64,000 nt of DNA from Bacillus infantis. Its GTDB lineage: Bacteria > Bacillota > Bacilli > Bacillales > Cytobacillaceae. A model generated the notes under the pieces. That model saw nothing but the letters and a program-made list of their open reading frames with translations. It did no database searches and was not told where the DNA came from. The stretch spans positions 434,001 through 498,000 of the forward strand of contig NZ_JAIVAP010000001.1 of the NCBI RefSeq assembly GCF_020171945.1, given 5' to 3'. Position 1 is the stretch's first letter; each line of letters begins with the position of its first letter. Positions 36,475 to 45,074 of this stretch are shown here, one piece after another. The translations under genes were made by a program, and so were the position numbers.

Positions 36475-37413
36475 TTAAGCATGACGCCCTTTGTAAAATT
36501 CCTCACCAAGGGTAATAACTTCGGTTTCAAGCTCGACGCCTTGCCTTTCCTTCACAATTTTCCTGACATATTCTATAAGTGCCAGATAATCCTTTGCCGT
36601 ACAATTATCTTTATTAATGATGAAGCCGGCATGCTTGCGGGAGACTTCTGCCCCGCCGATATTTTTTCCTTGAAGGCCGCTGTCCTGGATCAGCTTTCCT
36701 GCATAATGGCCTGGCGGACGCTTGAACACACTCCCGCAGGACGGGAATTCAAGCGGCTGCTTGCTTTCCCTCGCTACCGTGTTTTCTTTCATCCTGGCTG
36801 AAATATCCTCTTGGCGATCAATGGACAGATTAAATTCTGCCTTCAGGACAATGAATTTTTTTTCAGCAATGATGCTTTTCCGATAGCTCAGCAGAAGCTC
36901 CTCTTGCTCCAGTTCCAGGAGGCTTCCTTCCTCTGTGAGAACTACTGTTTTTTGAAGGACATCAGAGATTTGTCCGCCGTAGGCACCTGCATTCATGTAA
37001 AGTGCCCCTCCAGTCGTCCCTGGGATCCCGCACGCAAATTCCAGCCCTGAAAGGCTGTGCTCCAATGCTTTGCGGGAAACATCGATGATCCGGCTGCCAG
37101 CCTCGGCAATGACTGTATCTCCAGTGACCGAAATCTTATTCATTTTTGACAATGAGAGAACGAGCCCCCTGATTCCTCCATCCCTGATGATAATATTGGA
37201 ACCATTGCCTATCAGAGTCACAGGCACCCCATGCCGCTTTGCCTGCTTTAGGATATATGCTGCATCCTCCGGGCATACCGATTCAGCGTAAATATCTGCC
37301 GGTCCGCCAAGCTTTGTATAAGCATGCTCCTTTAAGGGTTCATTAAGTCTGAAAGAAGAGTCCGGCAATTTTGAAGAAAGCAATTCATACAGATTTTTTA
37401 GCATATGATTCAT
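36475..37413 (-). CDS. murB: UDP-N-acetylenolpyruvoylglucosamine reductase (MurB)
   Basis: A 312-residue FAD enzyme reducing UDP-GlcNAc-enolpyruvate to UDP-MurNAc in peptidoglycan synthesis. FAD domain with YTKLGGPADIY, GNGSNIIIRDGG and GIPGTTGGALYMNAGAYGG; the catalytic serine lies in FPSCGSVFKRP, and the C-terminal HAGFIINKDNCTAKDY is standard. It lies outside the usual cell-division cluster, so it may be a second, MurB2-type copy (inference). GGAG eight bases before the ATG. Confidence 0.94.
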   Translation of the reverse strand: MNHMLKNLYELLSSKLPDSSFRLNEPLKEHAYTKLGGPADIYAESVCPEDAAYILKQAKRHGVPVTLIGNGSNIIIRDGGIRGLVLSLSKMNKISVTGDTVIAEAGSRIIDVSRKALEHSLSGLEFACGIPGTTGGALYMNAGAYGGQISDVLQKTVVLTEEGSLLELEQEELLLSYRKSIIAEKKFIVLKAEFNLSIDRQEDISARMKENTVARESKQPLEFPSCGSVFKRPPGHYAGKLIQDSGLQGKNIGGAEVSRKHAGFIINKDNCTAKDYLALIEYVRKIVKERQGVELETEVITLGEEFYKGRHA

Positions 37414-37425
37414 GAAACCAGCTCC

Positions 37426-38295
37426 TTAAACAGCAGGCGGGCCAAATTTGCCATTATGGAAATCCCTGTATGCCTCCCTGATTTCTTCCATTGTGTTCAT
37501 CACGAATGGACCATAGGTAACAATTTCTTCCTTAATCGGTGCACCGGAGTATACAAGCACCTTCGATTTTCTGCTCTTCGCCTTTATGGCAAGTTCGCTG
37601 CCTTTATTGATATCTCCCCCGTCCTTGTATGAAAGGGTCGCGACTCCATGCTTTTTGAGATTCACTTCATTTTCTCCAAAATCCATATCCCCTGAGAGGA
37701 CATACAAAAATGCATTATGATTCTCAGGTATGGTCAGTGTATATTCTGATCCCTTAGTTAAGCTGATCTCAGAAAGAGTAATTGGGACAGCAGAACTGAG
37801 CGGCCCCTTGACACCTGCTATCTCTCCGGAAAATACTTTGATTGATCCTCCTTGAAAATCGACGGACGGTGCATCCTCACCGTAAACATTCTGATAGCTT
37901 GTTTCAGACTTTTTCAATTCCTTCGGCAGGTTCAGCCAAAGCTGCAGCGTGTGGGCAATGTCATTTTCCACGCCCTCCTCTGCATGGCGCGCTGCCCAGC
38001 CGGCATTCATATACTGCACGTCGCCAGGCTCAAGAATGTCCCGGCCGCCTGCATTGTCGATATGCTCCAGCCTGCCATCCACAACATATGTGACTGTCTG
38101 GAACCCCCTGTGCGGATGGTCTGAGAAAGCGCCCCTCTTAAACCAGTCCTCCGCCATCAGGATGAATGGATCAAAATCCATGAACCGGTCAGCCGGCAGT
38201 ACCCAGCCCTTCTGGATGAACGGGAAGCCCGCTTCTTCATACTCTACATACCAATGGTCTTTGACACTTCTTTTAAAAAGGCTCTTTTCTTCCAT
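37426..38295 (-). CDS. Pirin family protein
   Basis: A 289-residue bicupin. The N-terminal cupin carries the metal ligands in DHPHRGFQTVTYVVDGRLEH and GDVQYMNAGWAARHAEEG; the C-terminal pirin_C domain ends with a conserved GPFVMNTMEEIREAYRDF. Related proteins have quercetinase activity. The second ATG, at 38295, is nine bases from GGAG and preferred. It lies directly upstream of murB in the same direction. Confidence 0.92.
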   Translation of the reverse strand: MEEKSLFKRSVKDHWYVEYEEAGFPFIQKGWVLPADRFMDFDPFILMAEDWFKRGAFSDHPHRGFQTVTYVVDGRLEHIDNAGGRDILEPGDVQYMNAGWAARHAEEGVENDIAHTLQLWLNLPKELKKSETSYQNVYGEDAPSVDFQGGSIKVFSGEIAGVKGPLSSAVPITLSEISLTKGSEYTLTIPENHNAFLYVLSGDMDFGENEVNLKKHGVATLSYKDGGDINKGSELAIKAKSRKSKVLVYSGAPIKEEIVTYGPFVMNTMEEIREAYRDFHNGKFGPPAV

Positions 38296-38380
38296 TCTAT
38301 CCATCTCCTTCTTCGTTCAAATCGTTGTCATTATCCCTATTTGCCTTCATTAGAACACATATTAGTTGTTGCATCAACTA

Positions 38381-38725
38381 TTAAGGCTTTCTTCGTGAGC
38401 ACGCTTTTTTTATCAGATGAAGCACACAGTCAGGAGGTGTATATACATTAAAAAAATCTGCATTATATATATGCAGCCAATCCACCAGCTCGGAAAACTC
38501 CTTGGAGCGGCTGTAAAAAATGAGAGAATGACTGCCTATAAAATAGGTAAGCTGCTGAATGTCCAGCAATGAATCTATATCCATGATCACAACATCTGTA
38601 TCATCTGGTATGCTGAAGGGCTCATTATCATCCAGAAAGAAAACCTCCAGTTCTGGATATGCCTGAAGCAGCATCATTAAGCTCTTCCTGACAGGTTTAT
38701 TCCCCGTAACGATTACTGCCTTCAT
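38381..38725 (-). CDS. Stand-alone degenerate receiver-like protein
   Basis: A 114-residue protein with the fold pattern of a response-regulator receiver: VIVTGNKPVRKSLMMLLQAYPE, an aspartate in VVIMDIDSL (D49), LIFYSRSKEF in place of the T/S strand, and FFNVYTPPDCVLHLIKKA at the C-terminus where the conserved lysine is lost. No output domain. GGGGG lies eight bases before the ATG. Probably a pseudo-receiver that cannot be phosphorylated normally. Confidence 0.6.
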   Translation of the reverse strand: MKAVIVTGNKPVRKSLMMLLQAYPELEVFFLDDNEPFSIPDDTDVVIMDIDSLLDIQQLTYFIGSHSLIFYSRSKEFSELVDWLHIYNADFFNVYTPPDCVLHLIKKACSRRKP

Positions 38726-38900
38726 TACCTCAGCCCCCTCTTTGCTCTTCTTTTATAATATAGCGGAAGACAGAAGACTTTCCTTCCGTCATACTGGTGA
38801 AAAGACTATGCTGCTTTTGGCTGAGTGGACTAAGACTAAAGTTTCATGGAGGTCTCCTGCGGGTGGAGCTAACTTGCTATGCAGGAGGATCCCTTTTAAA

Positions 38901-39258
38901 GTGAGGGGCATGTATTGATTAGATTGTTTTCTATGCATGAGTTTCCTTTTCAAGTGTGGGGCATGCATTGATTAGACTGTTTTCTATGCATGAGTTTCCT
39001 TTTCAAGTGTGGGGCATGCATTGATTAGACTGTTTTCTATGCATGAGTTTCCTTTTCAAGTGAGGGTCTTGCATTGATTAGACTGTTTCCTATGCATGAA
39101 GCACCTTTTCAAGTGAGAGTCTTGCATTGATTAGACTGTTTTCTATGCATGAGTTTCCTTTTTAAATGAAGGTCATGTATCGATTAGACTGTTTTCTATG
39201 CATGAAGCACCTTTTCAAGTGTGGGTCATGTACTGTTTTGACTGTTCCTATGCATGCG
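38901..39258. repeat. Six-plus tandem copies of a 53-bp repeat with inverted arms
   Basis: Units start at 38901, 38954, 39007, 39060, 39113 and 39166, exactly 53 bases apart, with a decayed seventh at 39219. Each holds CATGCAT, a 17-base loop and ATGCATG, a perfect inverted repeat in units 2-3 and near-perfect elsewhere (CATGTAT keeps a G-U pair). Some units carry GAGTTTCC and others GAAGCACC after the hairpin. No gene is present from 38726 to 39343. Confidence 0.92.
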
Positions 39259-39306
39259 CTCTCTTTTTCTGCACGTTCCAAGCATTCATCAGATTCTTTT
39301 TTAAAC

Positions 39307-39338
39307 ATAAAAAAACCCTTCCTTGAAAGAAGGGTTCC
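39307..39338 (-). terminator. Terminator of the 65-residue gene
   Basis: Arms AACCCTTC/GAAGGGTT, then TTTTTTTA on the minus strand. Confidence 0.85.
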
Positions 39339-39343
39339 TCTGG

Positions 39344-39541
39344 TCATACGCCCATTTTCCTGCGGGTATTGCTCGCCTTTTTAGTCATCTGGCTTTTCAT
39401 CACCTGATTTTTAGCCGCTGACTTGGCGCCTTGTTTTCCATTTCCCTGCGCCTGTTTCTTTTTCTCGAGCTGCTGCTTCATCAATTCCTGAAGACTTACT
39501 TTTTTCTTTTCGCCGTTTTGAGTATTTTCCTGATTGGACAT
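39344..39541 (-). CDS. Small basic protein, unknown
   Basis: A 65-residue, lysine- and glutamine-rich protein (VSLQELMKQQLEKKKQAQGN, then KSQMTKKASNTRRKMGV), predicted unstructured or helical and able to bind nucleic acid by charge. GGAG lies seven bases before the ATG and a terminator follows. No family recognised. Confidence 0.72.
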   Translation of the reverse strand: MSNQENTQNGEKKKVSLQELMKQQLEKKKQAQGNGKQGAKSAAKNQVMKSQMTKKASNTRRKMGV

Positions 39542-39656
39542 ATTGTTTCTCCTTCAGATCGTATTTCTTTTATTATAATACAAGCGGAAGATAATTTCTT
39601 TCATTTATTAAAAGATCATAACCAAGCTGCCTTCTTTGTATGATAGCAGCTCTCCC

Positions 39657-39962
39657 TCACTCAGGCATTTTCAGTCTTGGAAAACAAAGATAGAGCATCA
39701 ATCCCCCAGTCCCGGTCATGAAAAGGAATCCCAGTATGCTGCCTTCCGCTATGGCAAAAAAACCAAACACCAGAAAAATGATCGACAGCCATGTAAGAAA
39801 GGAATTAATCGTATAATCATAAATTGCACTTATAAAGGTCAGGGTCTTCCCGAGGAACTGCCCTTCGTTTCCTGCCCTTTTTGCCTGAATCGCTGCAAGC
39901 ACCGTACTCCAGAGGAGTAAAGCAGGCAGCCCCCATAAGAAAATCCACCCAAAAAGACTCAT
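39657..39962 (-). CDS. Small membrane protein, unknown
   Basis: A 101-residue protein with three hydrophobic segments (about 5-25, 55-75, 77-95). GGAGG lies five bases before the ATG. It follows the YwqG gene by 18 bases, so the two are probably one transcript. No family recognised. Confidence 0.75.
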   Translation of the reverse strand: MSLFGWIFLWGLPALLLWSTVLAAIQAKRAGNEGQFLGKTLTFISAIYDYTINSFLTWLSIIFLVFGFFAIAEGSILGFLFMTGTGGLMLYLCFPRLKMPE

Positions 39963-39980
39963 ATAATCCTCCCCGCCAGA

Positions 39981-40826
39981 TCAGCAGCAGTCCCAGTTAA
40001 ACAGCACCCGGTCAAACCGGCGTGCCTTCAGGTCGCTTTCGCTGATAAAAAAATTACAGATGCCAACATCTCCCCAAATGACCGCGTATTTTTCACTTGC
40101 CTTGTCATAATCGCTGTCCAGCTGGAACAGCAGGGTATCATATCTGCTCCCGCCCTCTCGTGGATCCATTTGTGTGAAATAAGGATAGCCGCCCATCTGA
40201 TGGTGTACTGCTCCTTCAGGATTGCTGTAGTCATTGTAAAGGTCGTCAACCTCTTCATATCCTTCAGGCATTTCTTCCTCTGCCAGCCTTTCGAAATAAT
40301 CAAGGCTTGATTCCCCGATCACTTCATCAAACCGGTAATCACCTGCCGCTATATACATACTTGAAGCTTTTCCTTTAATCAAATACTCCCCGCCCTCGAG
40401 GACATCATATTCACAATTGGAACGGTGTTCATCTATAGCGGAAAAATCTGTCACCAGATATTCTTCATTTTCCTCCACATCCTCAAAAAATAGGACCCGG
40501 AATCCTGACTGGTCATCCTGCTGATCAAAATTCATCCCAAAAACATCGTCATTTAAATCGATGTAAAAAGATAGAATGCCTTTATCCGGAAAATCCGGCA
40601 GTTTAGGGAGTTTATCCAAATTAAGCTGCGCAAGCAAATGAAGGGGCTGCCCTGCTTGATTAAGCGGATAATCGATGCCTTTTGGCAGGTAGGGGTGTCC
40701 CCCAGCCTTGCTGTCCCAAAGCCGAAGCTCAGCGTCAGGTTTCACAAGTTCAAGATGCACAAACTCTTTCCTCGTTTTTTCAAATGCTTCCCGGTCATTC
40801 CGGCGTATTAATTTTTCCTGCTTCAT
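39981..40826 (-). CDS. YwqG family (DUF1963) protein
   Basis: A 281-residue soluble protein with the DUF1963 signature: KAGGHPYLPKGIDYP, LLAQLNLDKLP, ILSFYIDLNDDVFGM, HHQMGGYPYFTQ and the C-terminal LFQLDSDYD ... WGDVGICNFFIS. Function unknown; the family occurs widely and some members sit in contact-dependent toxin loci as immunity-like proteins. The ATG at 40826 has AGGAGG eight bases upstream. Confidence 0.9.
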   Translation of the reverse strand: MKQEKLIRRNDREAFEKTRKEFVHLELVKPDAELRLWDSKAGGHPYLPKGIDYPLNQAGQPLHLLAQLNLDKLPKLPDFPDKGILSFYIDLNDDVFGMNFDQQDDQSGFRVLFFEDVEENEEYLVTDFSAIDEHRSNCEYDVLEGGEYLIKGKASSMYIAAGDYRFDEVIGESSLDYFERLAEEEMPEGYEEVDDLYNDYSNPEGAVHHQMGGYPYFTQMDPREGGSRYDTLLFQLDSDYDKASEKYAVIWGDVGICNFFISESDLKARRFDRVLFNWDCC

Positions 40827-41061
40827 CAAGCATTCCTCCTGATTTTCAAAAACATAGTCTCATATATTTCCCGGCGACGTATAATACGATGCTGTATGCA
40901 TATAGTTCCTAGTGCTTTTTTCCTTTTTTCATAGAAAGTAAACAGCTCACCCCCTCCCGTAAATAGAATACTGTTCCTAAATGTATTTGCAAAATATTAT
41001 TCCGAAAATTCAACTAACTATTTTATAATATAAGCAGATGAAAAATTAAGGGGGAAATATA

Positions 41062-42525
41062 TTGCGTAAATGGAGAATCATTCTTTTGATCTTCGGAGGT
41101 TTGCTTCTGCTGTTTTTGGCAGTGACCGGTTTCAATACACTGATGATCCAATCCCGGCAGCCCGAACCTAAGGAAGCATCCCTGGAAATCAATGAGGATC
41201 AGGCTGTCGGGCATTTATCAGAAGCAGTTACATACAAAACGGTTTCTTACCAGGACAGAAGCAAATTTGACTGGAAGGAGTTTGACAGATTCATTTCTTT
41301 TCTGGAACAAAGCTATCCGCTCGTCCATGAGAATCTGGAGCTTGAAAAAATAAATTCTTATGCGCTCGTTTACAGATGGAAAGGAAATACCGGGAAAAAT
41401 CCAATTGGCCTGACTAGCCATTATGATGTGGTTCCAGTCCTTTCAGGAACGGAAAATAATTGGGAACAAGGCCCTTTCAGCGGGAAGGTGGAAGGAAAGA
41501 AAATATGGGGGCGCGGAACCCTGGATGATAAGATCGGGGTCATCAGCATTCTTGAAGCGGTCGAGCACCTCCTATCTGAAGACTATCAGCCTGAAAGGGA
41601 TATCTATTTAATGTTCGGATTCGATGAAGAAATCGGCGGAGACGAAGGGGCCTTAGCCATTGCTGAAACCATTAAAGACCGGGGTATTGAGTTTGAATTC
41701 GTCCTTGACGAAGGCGGTGCCATCGTGGATGGGATGGTACCGGGCATCAGCCAGCCTGTCGGAGTCGTAGGGATTTCTGAGAAAGGCTCGGCCACAGCCG
41801 TCCTGTCGATTGAAGGCAGCGGAGGACATTCTTCCCAGCCGAAGGACCATACTAATATCGGCCGCATATCGAGCGCGATAGCAAAGCTTGAGGATAAACA
41901 GTTCAAGGGCGATCTGAGAGGCCCTGGAGAGGATCTATTCGATTTCACCGCACCGGAAATGAGTTTTCCGATGAAATACGTTTTTGCCAACAAAATGATC
42001 TTTGAGCCTGTCATTGAGAGGATTCTACTGCAGCAGCCTGCATCAGCCGCCCTAATCCGCACCACGATCGCGCCGACCATCTTTCAGGCCGGGGAACAAT
42101 ATAATGCCCTGCCGGAAAAAGCAGAAGCAATCATCAACCTGAGAGTCATGCCGGGAGACACACTTGATTCCATCCAAACCTTCATAGAAGATACAGTCGG
42201 AGATGATGAGATTAAGGTCACCGTCACTGGCAGCGAAGCTTCCAAGGTTTCCAGCATTGACAGCTGGCAGTTCAGGACAGTGCAGCAGGCGGCAAGGAAT
42301 GTCTACAAAGATGCCATTATTGCTCCATATCTGATGTTCGCCGGCTCTGACGCCAAGCATTATGACTCTGTCTCCAAAAACACATACCGGTTCCTGCCTG
42401 TCCACATCACCTCAGAAGACCTGAACCGGATGCACGGAACAGATGAGCATATTTCAATTGAAAATTATCTGAATGCGATCGCCTTTTATGCAGAAATCAT
42501 GAAAGAGGCGGATGCAGCAGAATAG
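41062..42525 (+). CDS. M20/M25/M40 family zinc peptidase, membrane-anchored
   Basis: A 487-residue metallopeptidase or deacylase with an N-terminal membrane anchor (about 5-24), so the enzyme faces outward. Metal and catalytic residues: H and D in SHYDVVPV, D in GRGTLDDKIG, E-E in GFDEEIGGDEG, D in LDEGG, H near the C-terminus in RMHGTDEHIS. The M20 dimerisation domain (about 220-350) is present. TTG start with AAGGGGG upstream. Likely a dipeptidase-like enzyme; the substrate is unknown. Confidence 0.92.
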   Translation: MRKWRIILLIFGGLLLLFLAVTGFNTLMIQSRQPEPKEASLEINEDQAVGHLSEAVTYKTVSYQDRSKFDWKEFDRFISFLEQSYPLVHENLELEKINSYALVYRWKGNTGKNPIGLTSHYDVVPVLSGTENNWEQGPFSGKVEGKKIWGRGTLDDKIGVISILEAVEHLLSEDYQPERDIYLMFGFDEEIGGDEGALAIAETIKDRGIEFEFVLDEGGAIVDGMVPGISQPVGVVGISEKGSATAVLSIEGSGGHSSQPKDHTNIGRISSAIAKLEDKQFKGDLRGPGEDLFDFTAPEMSFPMKYVFANKMIFEPVIERILLQQPASAALIRTTIAPTIFQAGEQYNALPEKAEAIINLRVMPGDTLDSIQTFIEDTVGDDEIKVTVTGSEASKVSSIDSWQFRTVQQAARNVYKDAIIAPYLMFAGSDAKHYDSVSKNTYRFLPVHITSEDLNRMHGTDEHISIENYLNAIAFYAEIMKEADAAE

Positions 42526-42541
42526 TTGTATATATCCCTTG

Positions 42542-42583
42542 ATGCCCATTCGCTGTGCCTGGCACAGTTCATGGGCATTTTTC
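42542..42583 (+). terminator. Terminator of the M20 peptidase gene
   Basis: Arms ATGCCCAT/ATGGGCAT with an inner TGTGC/GCACA stem, then TTTTTC. Confidence 0.85.
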
Positions 42584-42654
42584 ATTTGTTCTGTTCATTT
42601 TAAGAGTGTATGATTCTCTTATCTGAAAAAATATTAAAAAAGGTGAATCTGTTT

Positions 42655-43251
42655 ATGTTCTGTACAATTGTCCGCAGTGCCGCCGCTGCACAGCTTTTCT
42701 TTCTCCTGTCTCTGCCCTTTATAAGCAATCTTATCAAATATCTGCATCCGCTCGCTTTAATTGTCGTATGGGCCTGTATTACCAGCTTCACGATTACAGC
42801 AGGTCTGCTTTTCCGCGGTGAAAAGCTGCCATTGAAAAAATATCTTGTCCAGCTCGGTTTTGCACTATATAGCGCTTCCCTCCTCGTCCTGCTTTTTTTC
42901 AGGCCTGGCGATAATGCTTATGCAAACTATAACTTAATCCCCTTCAGAACGATTGAATTTTATTTAGCCGGACGGGTGGACTTTCTGGTTGCATTTTATA
43001 ATTTAGCTGCGAATATTATATTGTTCATTCCATATGGGCTATTCTTGATTCTCCTTATGAAAAAGAAGTCTATTTTTACTCTATTGGTTATTCCGATTGT
43101 GTCTATATCAGCAATTGAAATAACCCAATTCCTGAGCAGGCGCGGCAGTCTTGATATTGATGATCTAATCCTTAACCTGCTAGGCGTATTTTTAGGATAC
43201 GCATTCTCGCCTCTGTTGCAGAGAGTTTATGTCATTAAGGAGTCTCTTTGA
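42655..43251 (+). CDS. VanZ-like family membrane protein
   Basis: A 198-residue protein with five helices and the VanZ signature: LVLLFFRPGDNAYANYNLIP, then NIILFIPYGLFLILLM, then SAIEITQFLSRRGSLDIDDL. VanZ relatives raise teicoplanin resistance in enterococci, but most members are of unknown function. The ATG at 42655 follows AAAGGTG at nine bases; an upstream in-frame ATG at 42610 lacks a site. Confidence 0.88.
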   Translation: MFCTIVRSAAAAQLFFLLSLPFISNLIKYLHPLALIVVWACITSFTITAGLLFRGEKLPLKKYLVQLGFALYSASLLVLLFFRPGDNAYANYNLIPFRTIEFYLAGRVDFLVAFYNLAANIILFIPYGLFLILLMKKKSIFTLLVIPIVSISAIEITQFLSRRGSLDIDDLILNLLGVFLGYAFSPLLQRVYVIKESL

Positions 43252-43265
43252 AAATTTTGCAATCA

Positions 43266-43302
43266 AAAACCCAACCAGACTGAGTGGCTGGTTGGGTTTT
43301 TA
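43266..43302. terminator. Bidirectional terminator between VanZ and SDR genes
   Basis: Twelve-base arms (43267-43278, 43288-43299) with A and T runs on both sides. Confidence 0.92.
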
Positions 43303-43304
43303 AA

Positions 43305-44192
43305 TTAAGCTAGCTCAATGCCTCCAGTGACACCATATACCTGTGCGGTCACATAGCTAGATTCTTCAGAAGCAAGGAATACGTATACGCTTGATAGTTC
43401 GACCGGCTGTCCAGCACGCTTAAGCGGTGTGTCCTGGCCAAAAGTCGGGATGACTTCTTGTGGCTGTCCTCCGGAAATCTGCAGCGGCGTCCAGATTGGC
43501 CCTGGTGCTACAGAATTAACACGGATTCCTTTTGAAGCTACCTGTTTAGCCAGTCCGCGCGTAAAACCGTTAATGGCAAACTTTGTTGCGGCATAATCCA
43601 GCAGGTTCGGACTCGGATTATATCCCTGCACAGAAGAAGTTGTAATGATAGAAGCTCCTTCAGGCAGATGCGGAAGTGCCGCTTGAACGGTCCAGTAAAG
43701 GGAGAAAACATTGATCTCAAACGTTTTGCGGAGCTGTTCGCTCGAAAGGTCTTCAATATTTTCTACTGCCTGCTGCTTGCCGGCAACAAGGGCAAGAACA
43801 TCAAGGCCTCCCAATTCTGATTGGGCCTGCCCGACCATGTCCCTGCAAAATGACTCATCGCTCAAATCACCAGGAATAAGAACAGCTTTGCGGCCTTCTG
43901 CTTCAATCAGCTCTTTTACCTCTTCAGCATCTTTCTGCTCCTCTGGCAGATAATTGATTGCCACATCGGCACCTTCGCGGGCATATGCAATGGCTGCAGC
44001 ACGGCCAATCCCGGAATCACCGCCGGTCACCAGCGCTTTCCTTCCTTTCAGGCGCCCAGTTCCTTTATAGCTCTTCTCACCGCAGTCAGGCTGAGGATCC
44101 TTCATCTCGTTCTGGACTCCAGGCGGCTCCTGATACTGCTTCGGGAAGTCTCCATTAAAGAATTGTTTGAGCGGATTTTCAGGGTTTGACAT
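43305..44192 (-). CDS. SDR family oxidoreductase (YhxC/Gsp39-like)
   Basis: A 295-residue short-chain dehydrogenase with the 40-residue N-terminal extension ([15 protein letters not shown]) typical of Bacillus stress-induced SDRs such as YhdF and YhxC. Cofactor loop TGGDSGIG, then [13 protein letters not shown], catalytic YAATK, and C-terminal VTGGIELA. The canonical NNAG is changed to ALVAGKQ. The substrate is unknown. Confidence 0.9.
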   Translation of the reverse strand: MSNPENPLKQFFNGDFPKQYQEPPGVQNEMKDPQPDCGEKSYKGTGRLKGRKALVTGGDSGIGRAAAIAYAREGADVAINYLPEEQKDAEEVKELIEAEGRKAVLIPGDLSDESFCRDMVGQAQSELGGLDVLALVAGKQQAVENIEDLSSEQLRKTFEINVFSLYWTVQAALPHLPEGASIITTSSVQGYNPSPNLLDYAATKFAINGFTRGLAKQVASKGIRVNSVAPGPIWTPLQISGGQPQEVIPTFGQDTPLKRAGQPVELSSVYVFLASEESSYVTAQVYGVTGGIELA

Positions 44193-44356
44193 TGTTCAGC
44201 ACTCCTTTTTGAAAAAAATAGTCTCAATACATATAAAGCCTGCCGCTTAGATTGTGCAGCTCTTCACTATGTATCCGTACTAATACATTCCCTTTTCTGG
44301 TAGCGATAAACTAGCAGCGGGAACTTTGAATGAGAGTGATTTTTGTAAATATATGT

Positions 44357-44461
44357 AATTTATGTAGAATTATTCGTTTTTTATGTAGAATCCTAGTATT
44401 TTTAAGTAGAATACATAAATTTTTAGGTGAAATTTTGCTGATTTTATGTAGAATTATTAAT
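44357..44461. repeat. Five tandem 21-bp repeats (ATTCTAC family, array B)
   Basis: GTAGAAT (the reverse complement of ATTCTAC) occurs at 44364, 44385, 44406 and 44448, with the variant GTGAAAT at 44427, always 21 bases apart. Each is preceded by a T-rich run such as TTTTTAT. It is the same family as the array at 8131-8235, in reverse orientation, and lies between divergent genes. Confidence 0.85.
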
Positions 44462-44772
44462 CTTTACGCAAAAATCCCGACTTTATGATGGCGGGAAACA
44501 AAAGATTTAGGCTGAAAGCTGCCAATCTACTATATAAGGTTTGCTACACTTCTTTATATCGAGCAGATTACTGAAAAACAGTCTAAAATCATTTATTTAA
44601 AAGGCTTTTCAAGAAGGTTTGCCTTGTTTAGGCATCAGCAGGCATCTCCTTAAAAATTGTTATACACCAGCCTGTGTGAAATCTATGCACGCGCTCCCGC
44701 TTAATCACAATAGTAATATTTACTGCAGCGGCGATCTCATTGTTGGGTAAAGGCTTCAATAGCTTGTAAAAT
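44462..44772. other. Gene-free stretch
   Basis: About 310 bases between the 21-bp array and a small gene. I see no frame with a ribosome binding site, no strong hairpin and no recognisable RNA. Confidence 0.5.
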
Positions 44773-44799
44773 AAGCCGGGATTCCTGTTCCCGGCTTTT
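44773..44799 (-). terminator. Terminator of the 42-residue gene
   Basis: Arms AAGCCGGG/CCCGGCTT; the T-run on the minus strand is short (ATTTT). Confidence 0.65.
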
Positions 44800-44803
44800 C
44801 TGT

Positions 44804-44932
44804 TTACTTTTTCTTTACATTGTCATTCGGTGAATCTCCTGTTGCATGAATGCCTTTATTATTTTTTGAACCAAATGTCTGGCCGTCATTTGTGACTTTG
44901 GCTCCTTCAAGAAAATTGTCCTTTGTTTTCAT
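44804..44932 (-). CDS. Small polar protein, unknown
   Basis: A 42-residue protein, MKTKDNFLEGAKVTNDGQ followed by TFGSKNNKGIHATGDSPND and KKK end. GGGGTG lies six bases before the ATG and a terminator follows. The composition recalls small spore proteins of Bacillus, but I cannot assign a family. Confidence 0.65.
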   Translation of the reverse strand: MKTKDNFLEGAKVTNDGQTFGSKNNKGIHATGDSPNDNVKKK

Positions 44933-45010
44933 ATTCGTCACCCCTTTTGCTTATTGTTTCACTGCAAAGTTATATTATTCTTTAACAAATGGTTAAATTT
45001 TCATAAAACA

Positions 45011-45039
45011 TTGACTATTTATGGTATATTATAGATAAT
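45011..45039 (+). promoter_or_regulatory. Promoter of the TetR / SinI-like operon
   Basis: TTGACT, a 17-base spacer and GATAAT. A weak palindrome (GTAT...ATAC, about 45024-45041) overlaps the -10 and could be an autoregulatory site. Confidence 0.65.
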
Positions 45040-45074
45040 ACTTAGAAGTAATATAATCTGCAGGAGACAAAACT

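Noticed and set aside
38820-38900. CTCCTGCGGG-containing segment before the 53-bp array as a mobile palindromic element
   Set aside because: It recalls GC-rich intergenic elements of bacilli, but only one partial arm is visible and no ends can be set.
41604-42080. 158-residue minus-strand frame inside the M20 peptidase gene
   Set aside because: It is the antisense of a well-supported gene, has no ribosome binding site and shows the serine- and proline-rich look of a shadow frame.
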